The notes beneath the pieces were generated by a model. The model ran no database searches. It worked only from the letters and a program-made list of their open reading frames with translations, and had not been told where the DNA came from. A stretch of DNA of 8,202 nucleotides from Puniceicoccales bacterium (lineage in GTDB: Bacteria; Verrucomicrobiota; Verrucomicrobiia; Opitutales; UBA953), in NCBI GenBank assembly GCA_031289285.1, contig JAITPT010000214.1:1-8202 (forward strand), given 5' to 3'. Shown piece by piece: positions 1 to 6,195 of the stretch. Numbering within the stretch: position 1 is the stretch's first letter; every line of letters starts with the position of its first letter. Made by a program: the position numbers and the translations under genes.

Positions 1-253
1 GTCCGCTGCCGTCATAACCGCCGTTGTGAACACGGGCGAGATACAGTTTGCCGCCTTCGTCCAAGAGCAAGCCCGCCATGCGGTCGCCAATGCTCCACGT
101 GTTTATAGTGTCGAGCGCGGCGGAGAAGTTTTGTGTGAAGCGCGTATAAATGTCGCGGGCGGGAAGCTCCGCAGGCGTCACTTGACGCTGCCAGTATCCA
201 GATTTGTAATCAGGATAAATCACTTTATTTGCCTGGTCGTAGATGTTGAACAT
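1..253 (-). CDS. Unrecognised protein, N-terminal part (3' end outside window)
   Basis: An open frame reads on the minus strand from an ATG at 253-251 to the window edge with no stop, giving 84 codons. The product begins MFNIYDQANKVIYPDYKSG and is rich in aromatic residues (Tyr, Phe, Trp). It has no signal peptide, no membrane segment and no motif I recognise. It starts 73 bp after the stop of the GTPase/FGE-like gene on the same strand, so the two are probably one transcription unit and this protein may be its partner. No Shine-Dalgarno sequence precedes the ATG. The start is chosen because it is the first ATG of the frame after the upstream stop. Function is unknown. The reading frame is likely real because of its codon use and position, but the missing 3' part prevents any family call. 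Confidence 0.65.
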   Translation of the reverse strand, partial: MFNIYDQANKVIYPDYKSGYWQRQVTPAELPARDIYTRFTQNFSAALDTINTWSIGDRMAGLLLDEGGKLYLARVHNGGYDGSG

Positions 254-326
254 AGTGGTTAGTAGAAAGTGGAAAAGTAGTTGGTTGAGAAGCGGGAAAA
301 GGAAGTTTTTTGAATGAAAAGAGACG

Positions 327-2225
327 TTACTGTGTGACGGGGACGAGTGCGAGGCGGAAACCGACAGCGTTGAAACGGGTGGACGGTGCGAAGCGACCGA
401 AGCGATTGGCGGAACGGCAGTAACGGGCGCCGCCGCTGAACCAGCCGCCGCCGCGCAGAACGCGGTTATTCCCGCTACTCGGTCCTTTGGGGTCAACCAC
501 AGCAGCAGTAGGATAAGCACCATACCAATCTAAACACCACTCCCATACATTTCCGTGCATGTCGTAAAGTCCCCACGCATTTGGCACAAAACTTTTCACA
601 TAAACAGTTTCCTCGCGATATTTACCTCTCTCCCAACGTTTCGCTTTGCCCACGTAGGGATGATTGCCATCGTAATTTGCTTGTTCGGTTGTCAAATTGT
701 TGCCTGTGTTAAAGGGTGTTGTTGTTCCGGCGCGGCAGGCATACTCCCACTGCGCCTCCGTGGGAAGTGTGTAAATATAGCCCTTGGGCAATGCACCAGA
801 CGCCCGCTCGTGCTCCGTCAACTTCAGGCAAAACGCCATAGCATCTTCCCATGAAACAGTTTCCACTGGTGCGCTGTCGTTATACCTGTCATGCGCACGA
901 AAAGAAGAAGGATTGTCGCCCATCAGTTTTTCCCACTGACCTTGTGTCACTTCCGTCATGCCCAGATAAAACGGCTTACTTATCGTGACGTAGTGCTCTA
1001 TTTCGTCGTCGCCGCGTTTTGGTTCTGTTGTGGGACTTCCCATTATGAACACGCCAGCAGGGATGCCTCTCATCACCAGATTGAGAGACGGGACAACATG
1101 AAGTTCCTTAAACTGAAAGCCTTCATTTAACTTTTTATTTATTTCTGCCATTTTTATTTTCTCTTCGGCTTTGCGTTTTTCTTCGGCCTCTGCCGCCTGA
1201 GCTTTCGCTTCTTCGTTTGAGCCATTTATTTTACCCATGATTAACGCAACTATGAACATGGAAACAGTAACAATTAAGCACCCCCACGCCGCCTTTCGGT
1301 CATTCTTCTCTTTCTTTTCTTTTTCCATCCGCAGACGGTCATCTTCTTCTTGTTTAATGCGGTTTTCAGCTTCTTCGCGTTGGCGGCGTTCGTTTTCTTC
1401 GCGTTCGGCTGCTTTTTTTGCGGCGTATTCTTCTGCTTGTTTCTTTTCGCGCTCTCTTCGTTTTGCGACTGCGAAAAAGTTCTCCACATTTTTGATAACA
1501 TCGGAAACACCTTCGCCTGTGTGTTTTATTTTTTTGGGTAAAACTTTGCCGTCGCGTTCTTCTGTTTCTACTGCGCTCACAACAAGGTAGGGAGTTCCCG
1601 TCTCTTGAAGTGCGTGAAATAGCTGCGGAACTACCGCACGCAATGCGCCGCTGTAATCGCCGTGCCACTCCTGCGCGATACGTTCACGGTAGCGGTCGGC
1701 TTGCGTTAAGATAATATAAACAGTGATACCGGCGGCACGCAGACGGCGGATAGCGATAGCGGGAGCAACTTCGACTTCTATGCGGGCTTGGTTTTTGCCG
1801 TGTTTTTGATAAATATCGAGTGCGTCTTGGAAGTTAAAGAGCAGCAAGACGAGGTCGCTGGAGAAAAATGCTTCGCGCAAGGCGAGTTGCTGCGCACTGA
1901 GACCCTCGTCGTCGTCCGCCTCGGTCTCGAAAATTGCGCGGAAGTCCTGCCCTGCGCAGTCGAACGTAAGAAGTTCGTGGGCGTCGTGGTCGGAGTCGCG
2001 CCAGAGCCAGCGGAGGTCTTGGCGGAGACCGACAGCGGTGGACGCTGGCCAGTTGCCGCTTTCGAGTGCGTCCATAATTCCCGCCGTGTAGCGAAGTGTC
2101 GCTATATTTTCGCCAGTGATACGCGGGTAACTGACCGCCGAGGCGAGCCGATGCGTGAGTGCGCCAAGCAGCACGGTTTTGCCGGAACTTTGGGTGCCAA
2201 GAATGCGGATGCGTTGGGTGGACAT
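327..2225 (-). CDS. Membrane-anchored GTPase fused to FGE-like (C-type-lectin fold) domain
   Basis: A 632-residue protein. Residues 1-255 are a P-loop GTPase: G1/Walker A GTQSSGKT (10-17), a G3-like DCAGQD (89-94), a G4-like TQAD (174-177) and a G5-like SA (217-218). Residues 255-312 are a Lys/Glu/Arg-rich coiled coil. Residues ~314-331 are one hydrophobic helix, followed by a second short coiled coil (338-366). Residues ~385-628 form an FGE-sulfatase/SUMF1-like domain (GSPTTEP, TLPTEAQWEYACRAG, GLYDMHGNVWEW, LRGGGW, VGFRLAL). Basic residues before the helix suggest a cytoplasmic GTPase and an extracytoplasmic C-terminal domain. The two catalytic cysteines of true FGE are not evident; only Cys603 lies in that segment, so ligand binding is likelier than sulfatase activation. 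The frame stays open upstream to 2705, but that part overlaps truA and a palindromic repeat and is low complexity. The ATG at 2225, eight codons before the P-loop, is the sensible start. The GTPase recalls the double-GTPase (DO-GTPase) families of predicted conflict systems (inference). Confidence 0.85.
   Translation of the reverse strand: MSTQRIRILGTQSSGKTVLLGALTHRLASAVSYPRITGENIATLRYTAGIMDALESGNWPASTAVGLRQDLRWLWRDSDHDAHELLTFDCAGQDFRAIFETEADDDEGLSAQQLALREAFFSSDLVLLLFNFQDALDIYQKHGKNQARIEVEVAPAIAIRRLRAAGITVYIILTQADRYRERIAQEWHGDYSGALRAVVPQLFHALQETGTPYLVVSAVETEERDGKVLPKKIKHTGEGVSDVIKNVENFFAVAKRREREKKQAEEYAAKKAAEREENERRQREEAENRIKQEEDDRLRMEKEKKEKNDRKAAWGCLIVTVSMFIVALIMGKINGSNEEAKAQAAEAEEKRKAEEKIKMAEINKKLNEGFQFKELHVVPSLNLVMRGIPAGVFIMGSPTTEPKRGDDEIEHYVTISKPFYLGMTEVTQGQWEKLMGDNPSSFRAHDRYNDSAPVETVSWEDAMAFCLKLTEHERASGALPKGYIYTLPTEAQWEYACRAGTTTPFNTGNNLTTEQANYDGNHPYVGKAKRWERGKYREETVYVKSFVPNAWGLYDMHGNVWEWCLDWYGAYPTAAVVDPKGPSSGNNRVLRGGGWFSGGARYCRSANRFGRFAPSTRFNAVGFRLALVPVTQ
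330..445 (-). other. C-terminal variable-region-like segment of the FGE-like domain
   Basis: This segment encodes residues ~594-632. It has the layout G-W-x(4)-A-R-Y-C-R-S-A-N-R-x(4)-A-P-x-x-R-x(3)-V-G-F-R, which matches the C-terminal consensus of FGE-like proteins diversified by DGRs. The positions that are usually Asn (AAC in the template) are here Phe, Ser, Gly, Arg, Tyr and Thr, mostly in NNC/NNT codons such as TTC, AGC, GGC, CGC and TAC. That is what adenine-directed mutagenesis of AAY codons would give. However, ordinary non-diversified FGE-like proteins share much of this consensus, and C-ending codons are common in this genome. No template repeat or reverse transcriptase is present in the window. 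Confidence 0.35.
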
Positions 2226-2280
2226 GTTTAGCGGCGAACGGGACGGCGGGCGGCGGAAGGTTGGTTGTCGGGTGCTAAGA

Positions 2281-2307
2281 GTTGGGAAAGTTGGGACGGT
2301 TGGGAAA
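2281..2307. repeat. Three tandem 9-bp repeats
   Basis: The sequence reads GTTGGGAAA, GTTGGGACG, GTTGGGAAA without gaps, so the three units share GTTGGGA and differ only in the last two bases. They lie 56-82 bp upstream of the GTPase start codon, inside its 5' leader or promoter. A 9-bp spacing is close to one helical turn, so they could be an operator for a repressor or activator. They could equally be a chance low-complexity G-rich tract. Confidence 0.6.
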
Positions 2308-2436
2308 TTGAAGCGAAGCGGGAGGGTGCGGAAAGCGGCGGTGAGGGTGAGAAAAGATTTGTGTTGCGCAAGTGTTTTTCTCGAACCTGCGCTGCCTCGC
2401 CCTGCCCTGCTCGGCTCGAAGCGGCGGTGTCGGCGG

Positions 2437-2548
2437 AGTGTGGCACAGACAATCTTGTCTGTGGACGAGGACGAGGCGTCGCCGAAGGCGACGGCAACAC
2501 AGACAAGATGTCCGATGTCGCCTGCGGCTCGGTAGTCTGTGCCACACT
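2437..2548. repeat. 112-bp nested palindromic (REP-like) intergenic repeat
   Basis: Three stems are nested. The outer stem is AGTGTGGCACAGAC (2437-2450) with its perfect complement GTCTGTGCCACACT (2535-2548). The middle stem is ATCTTGTCTGTG (2452-2463) with CACAGACAAGAT (2498-2509). The inner hairpin is CGTCGCC-GAA-GGCGACG (2477-2493). The left side can also fold alone, with CACAGAC (2444-2450) pairing to GTCTGTG (2457-2463). The block ends 59 bp before truA. Arms of this type (GGCACAGAC...GTCTGTG) recall dispersed palindromic repeats I associate with Verrucomicrobia and Planctomycetes genomes, but that is from memory. It could be a MITE-like or REP-like element, or a structured leader. Confidence 0.8.
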
Positions 2549-2607
2549 GCGAAACGCGGTCTGCGACATTGCCTTTCCGTGCGCTGGTGCTAAACCCCGC
2601 GAGAACG

Positions 2608-3465
2608 ATGGATGAAGAGAAGCTGAATGACTTTTTCCTGCGGCTGCGCAAACGCGCAGGACGCAAAAACAACCTCGCGGAAGGGTTCACGCGCTTTGTT
2701 TGCAAGGTCGCTTATGATGGCACCGAATTTTGCGGTTGGCAAAGCCAGCGCGAGGGTCGGGCAATTCAAGATGTCCTCGAACGGCGGCTCGCCCAAGTCC
2801 TCCGCGCTCCGGTGCGTATCCACGGCAGCGGGCGCACCGACGCAGGCGTCCACGCACACGGGCAGGTTTTTCATTTTGACGCCGAGTGGGAACATAGCCT
2901 CGCGACACTCACCGTCGCGCTGCGCTCAGGTTTGGTGCGCGCTGTCCAAATCTCAGACATCAAGACAGCACACGCCAATTTCCACGCCCGTTTTTCGGCG
3001 CGGGGCAAACGCTACAGTTACCGCATTTTCGAGGGTTGGGCGTCGCCGGAGGAGACGCGCTTCACGCACTCAATCGGCGGGCAACGGCTCGACACCGACG
3101 CGATGCGCACCGCCGCCGCACTCTTGCTGGGCATCCACGACTTCTCGGCGTTCAGCGGGAAAAACCCCGAGACCGACGGCGGCTCGCCCGTCAAAGACCT
3201 GCGGCGGCTGGAGGTTTCTCGGCGTGGGCCGCGCATCGAGATTGTGACGGAGGCGAGCGGCTATCTTTACAAAATGGTCCGCCGTCTCGCTGGTGCTCTA
3301 ATTCAGGTGGGGCTTGGGCGGATGAGTTGCGCGGATTTGACGGCCTACTTGGAGGCTGGCAAAAGCACGGCGCAGGTGCCCGCCGCACCCGCGCGCGGGC
3401 TGTTTTTGGAAAAGGTTTTTTATCGGCTCCCCGCCAACGCCGTCCGCCCGCCGCCAGCGAATTGA
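2608..3465 (+). CDS. truA: tRNA pseudouridine(38-40) synthase TruA
   Basis: A 285-residue cytoplasmic enzyme that isomerises uridines 38, 39 and 40 in the anticodon arm of many tRNAs to pseudouridine. The catalytic Asp is D78 in the family motif GSGRTDAGVHA (73-83). Other TruA landmarks are VAYDGTEFCGWQ (34-45), FHARFSARGKRY (125-136), LLGIHDFSAFSG (173-184) and the C-terminal GYLYKMVRRLAGALIQVG (218-235). Compared with typical TruA of about 260-270 residues it has a ~29-residue N-terminal extension rich in charged residues. The ATG at 2608 follows a weak GAGAA. A frame opens upstream to 2539, but that part lies in the palindromic repeat and is not TruA-like. An ATG inside the core is too late to keep the first strand. 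The next gene on the same strand starts 67 bp after the stop, so cotranscription is possible. Confidence 0.97.
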   Translation: MDEEKLNDFFLRLRKRAGRKNNLAEGFTRFVCKVAYDGTEFCGWQSQREGRAIQDVLERRLAQVLRAPVRIHGSGRTDAGVHAHGQVFHFDAEWEHSLATLTVALRSGLVRAVQISDIKTAHANFHARFSARGKRYSYRIFEGWASPEETRFTHSIGGQRLDTDAMRTAAALLLGIHDFSAFSGKNPETDGGSPVKDLRRLEVSRRGPRIEIVTEASGYLYKMVRRLAGALIQVGLGRMSCADLTAYLEAGKSTAQVPAAPARGLFLEKVFYRLPANAVRPPPAN

Positions 3466-3532
3466 ACCCGTTTTTTGGGTTGAAAAAAATCCCTGCCGTG
3501 CAAACTCGCTCGCTCCTTCCAAAACGACACAC

Positions 3533-5005
3533 ATGTCCGCTTCTCCCGACACTCAACCCGTCAAAGTCCGCTTCTTCAGCGGTGAACAAATTCCGCTCGA
3601 ACTGCACAAAGTGCGCGTTGTCCAAAAGCTGCACCTCGTCCCCGTCGAACGCCGTCTCGCTGCCATTCGCGAGGCGGGGTTCAACACCTTCCAGCTCGGC
3701 ACAAAGGATGTCTATCTCGACATGCTTACCGACTCCGGCGTCAACGCCATGAGCGACAACCAGACCGCCGCCATGCACCAAGCCGACGACGCCTACGCAG
3801 GCTCGCAGAGCTTCTACCGGCTGGAGTCCGTCGTCCGTGAGGTCTTCGGGAAAACGTATTTTCTCCCCGCCCACCAAGGCCGCGCTGCCGAGAACATCAT
3901 CGCCCGCGCCTTCGTCAAACCCGGCAGCGTTTTGCCGATGAACTACCACTTCACGACGACGCTTGCGCACATCATGGAGAACGGCGGGCGCGTGGTCGAA
4001 ATCCTCCACCCCGACGCGCTCCAAATCAAGAGCACCAACCCGTTCAAGGGGAATATTGACACGGTGCGCCTCGAGGAGGTCATCAAGGAAACTGGCGCGG
4101 CAAACATCCCGTTTATCCGCATGGAGGCTTCGACAAACCTCATCGGCGGGCAGCCGTTTTCCATCGCCAACATGCGCGAGGTGCGGCGCATCGCCGAGAA
4201 ATACGGCATCATGCTTTTGCTCGACGCGAGCCTCATCGGCGAGAACGCCTACTTCATCAAGAAGCGCGAGGCGGAGTTTCAGAACGCGAGTGTCGGCGAA
4301 ATTCTCAAGACGATGTGCGGCCTCGCCGACCTCGTGTATTTCTCGGCGCGCAAGGTCAGCTCCTCGCGCGGCGGCGGTATCTGCACGAACAAAAAGGAAC
4401 TCTTCGACGCGATGAAAAACTTGGTCGTCATGTATGAGGGTTTCCTGACTTACGGGGGCATCTCGGTGCGCGAAATCGAGGCGATGGCGGTCGGCTTGCG
4501 CGAGACGACCGACGAGACGGTGATTTCCCAAAGCCCGTCGTTCATCGAATACCTTGTGGGCGAGTTGGAGCGGCTCGGTGTGCCAGTCGTCACGCCGCCG
4601 GGCGGTCTGGGGTGCCACGTGGACGCGGGCGGTTTTTTGCCGCATGTCCAGCAAAAAGATTACACGGCGGGCGCACTGGCGGCGGCGTTTTTCATCGCGT
4701 CGGGCGTGCGCGGCATGGAGCGGGGCACGCTTTCGAGCATCCGCGACACCGACGGCAACGACGTCCTTTCCGATGTCGAGTTGCTGCGTCTGGCGTTCCC
4801 GCGCCGCGTGTTCACGCTCTCGCAGACGAAGTATGTCGCCGACCGTTTGAACTGGCTTTACCAAAACCGCGCACTCATAGGCGGGCTGCGCTTTGTGGAA
4901 GAGCCGCCCGTGCTGCGCTTCTTCAACGGGCGTCTCGACGCGCTCAGCGATTGGCCGGAAAAACTCGCCGCGAAGTTTCGCGCCGACTTCGGCGATAGCT
5001 TGTGA
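3533..5005 (+). CDS. tpl: PLP-dependent beta-eliminating lyase, tyrosine phenol-lyase-like (tryptophanase family)
   Basis: A 490-residue homologue of tyrosine phenol-lyase (TPL; L-tyrosine to phenol, pyruvate and ammonia) and tryptophanase. With a constant +17 offset to Citrobacter TPL numbering, recalled from memory, I see Tyr88 (Tyr71, general acid), Gln115/Arg117 in HQGRAAEN, Phe140-Thr141 (Phe123/Thr124), Asn202 (Asn185), Asp231 (Asp214, pyridine nitrogen), Ser271 and Lys274 (Lys257, Schiff base). Pocket residues fit TPL over tryptophanase: Thr141 where tryptophanase has Asp, Arg397 in MERG (Arg381), and Phe463 in LRFF where tryptophanase has His. Two departures stand out: the Arg that contacts the PLP 3'-oxygen (Arg217) is Leu234, and Lys256 is Arg273. 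The enzyme is about 35 residues longer than TPL, partly at the N-terminus. The ATG at 3533 begins the frame and has no clear ribosome site. The family is sure; the substrate is not. Confidence 0.85.
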   Translation: MSASPDTQPVKVRFFSGEQIPLELHKVRVVQKLHLVPVERRLAAIREAGFNTFQLGTKDVYLDMLTDSGVNAMSDNQTAAMHQADDAYAGSQSFYRLESVVREVFGKTYFLPAHQGRAAENIIARAFVKPGSVLPMNYHFTTTLAHIMENGGRVVEILHPDALQIKSTNPFKGNIDTVRLEEVIKETGAANIPFIRMEASTNLIGGQPFSIANMREVRRIAEKYGIMLLLDASLIGENAYFIKKREAEFQNASVGEILKTMCGLADLVYFSARKVSSSRGGGICTNKKELFDAMKNLVVMYEGFLTYGGISVREIEAMAVGLRETTDETVISQSPSFIEYLVGELERLGVPVVTPPGGLGCHVDAGGFLPHVQQKDYTAGALAAAFFIASGVRGMERGTLSSIRDTDGNDVLSDVELLRLAFPRRVFTLSQTKYVADRLNWLYQNRALIGGLRFVEEPPVLRFFNGRLDALSDWPEKLAAKFRADFGDSL

Positions 5006-5022
5006 GCGACGGCGGCGGCGTC

Positions 5023-5074
5023 GTTGGCTGTGGCGACAACGGCGGCGTAGGTGTTGGCTGCGGCGACAGCGGCG
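5023..5074. repeat. Direct repeat with 30-bp period between convergent genes
   Basis: A 22-bp G+C-rich unit beginning GTTGGCTG and ending CGGCG occurs at 5023-5044 and 5053-5074 with two transitions between copies. It fills most of the 83-bp gap between the convergent stops of the lyase gene (5005) and trpD (5089). I see no classic stem plus U-run terminator here, so transcription may end by another means or the two transcripts may overlap. Confidence 0.7.
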
Positions 5075-5088
5075 TTGGCGGGGGCGGC

Positions 5089-6144
5089 TTACTCTTTGTA
5101 AAACGCCCTTATCGCCTCGACGTGGCGGGCGACGGAGCCGTCGGCGAGGAGCGAGTTGGCGAGCGTCAAACCGTCGCGCACCGAGGGTGTGCGCCCCGCT
5201 ATCCAGAGCGACGCCGCTGCGTTGAGCATGATGGTGTCGTGAAGCCCTTTGGGTGCCGCGCCGTCGAGAAACTTTGTAAAGAGCACACGGTTTTCGGCGG
5301 GTTTGCCACCGAGCAGTTCCTCGCGTGGGCGCGCCTCCAAGCCGAAGTCCTCCGCCATCCATTCGCCACAAATGTTTTCCATCTCGCCGACGCCGCGGAC
5401 GTGGTTGACGCCCGCCGTCGCCAGCTCGTCCATGCCGCCGCCTTCGCGCAGTTCGCAGTGGCAGACGAGGCCGCGTTTGACGCCGAGTCTGCCGAGCACT
5501 TTTGCCAACAACGCAACCCAGTGTTTTGAAAATACGCCCAGCAGATACATCGGCGGCGAGGCGGGGTTGATGAGCGGGCCGAGGATGTTGAACACCGTTT
5601 TGTGCCCCTCCGCCGCCAAGGCTTTGCGCACAGGCATGAACGCTTTGTAGGTCGGGTGAAACGCTGGCGCGTAAAAAAAACAGTAGTGCAACTTTTGCAG
5701 CGACGCCGCCAGTTTGGCGTCCGGCGCTTCGAGCGGGACGCCTATGCCAGAGAGAAAATCCGCGCTGCCCGACTCCGAGGTGATGGAGCGGTTGCCGTGC
5801 TTCATCACGTTGACGCCCGCCGTGGCGACGATGAGGCTCGTCGCACTCGAGATGTTGAACGTGCCCGATTTGTCGCCGCCCGTCCCAACGATGTCTATGG
5901 CGACACGCGGGACGACCATTCCGGCGACGCCGCGGGCGAGGTCGCGAAAGGTTTTGGCAAACGCAAACACTTCTTCCACCGACTCGCCTTTGAGCGTGAG
6001 GGCGCGAAGGAAGCGTTTTTTGCCGTCAAAGTTTTCGTTGGCGTCCGCGAGCCACAACGCCATTTGGGTCGCCTCCACCTCGTCGAGCGAGACGCCCGCC
6101 TCGACCATCGCGACCTTTTTCTCCCAAGGGATTTCAACTTGCAT
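5089..6144 (-). CDS. trpD: Anthranilate phosphoribosyltransferase TrpD
   Basis: A 351-residue enzyme for the second step of tryptophan synthesis: anthranilate plus PRPP gives N-(5'-phosphoribosyl)-anthranilate and pyrophosphate. The N-terminal helical domain (1-70) is followed by the PRPP-binding GTGGD (87-91) with GTFNISS (94-100), KHGNR (115-119), SGSAD (125-129), a basic PVRKAL (171-176, anthranilate site), KTVFNILGPLINP (182-194) and the metal-binding GMDE (237-240). Length is normal for the family. The usual Lys in the SSKSGSAD stretch is Glu124 here, a mild departure. The ATG at 6144 is the first in frame and leads directly into the domain; no Shine-Dalgarno is evident. It stands apart from other trp genes in this window. 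It lies 51 bp downstream of the transporter gene on the same strand and may share its transcript. Confidence 0.97.
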   Translation of the reverse strand: MQVEIPWEKKVAMVEAGVSLDEVEATQMALWLADANENFDGKKRFLRALTLKGESVEEVFAFAKTFRDLARGVAGMVVPRVAIDIVGTGGDKSGTFNISSATSLIVATAGVNVMKHGNRSITSESGSADFLSGIGVPLEAPDAKLAASLQKLHYCFFYAPAFHPTYKAFMPVRKALAAEGHKTVFNILGPLINPASPPMYLLGVFSKHWVALLAKVLGRLGVKRGLVCHCELREGGGMDELATAGVNHVRGVGEMENICGEWMAEDFGLEARPREELLGGKPAENRVLFTKFLDGAAPKGLHDTIMLNAAASLWIAGRTPSVRDGLTLANSLLADGSVARHVEAIRAFYKE

Positions 6145-6195
6145 AGGCCGCGCAGTGAACGTCGCGCCCGCCGTGCGGACAAGCGGGAAAACGCC

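Larger units (their letters stand above)
2226..2607. other. Gene-free divergent intergenic region
   Basis: This 382-bp stretch separates the minus-strand GTPase gene from plus-strand truA and must hold both promoters, though I cannot point to a convincing -35/-10 pair for either. Frames stay open across it in several registers, but their translations are low complexity and read through a palindromic repeat. It contains three tandem 9-mers (2281-2307) and a nested palindrome (2437-2548), listed separately. Confidence 0.7.

Noticed and set aside
327..1080. Genuine sulfatase-activating FGE
   Set aside because: By hand alignment with human FGE neither catalytic cysteine position is occupied by Cys, and no sulfatase gene is nearby. 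The domain is better read as FGE-like binding.
555..2535. Plus-strand open frames inside the GTPase gene and its leader
   Set aside because: They are antisense to strong GTPase and FGE-like motifs and show no recognisable domain.
2226..2705. A 160-residue N-terminal extension of the GTPase gene on the minus strand
   Set aside because: It overlaps the truA 5' end, reads through a palindromic repeat and is low complexity. The ATG at 2225 lies just before the P-loop, as expected for a GTPase.
3465..3481. AACCC-GTTTTTT-GGGTT hairpin after truA as a terminator
   Set aside because: The stem is only 5 bp and A+T-weak, the T-run is in the loop and not after the stem, and an A-run follows. It is not a convincing terminator.
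3191..5371. A 726-codon open frame on the minus strand
   Set aside because: It is antisense to truA, the lyase and the trpD end. Its Arg/His-rich translation is typical of a shadow frame in G+C-rich DNA.
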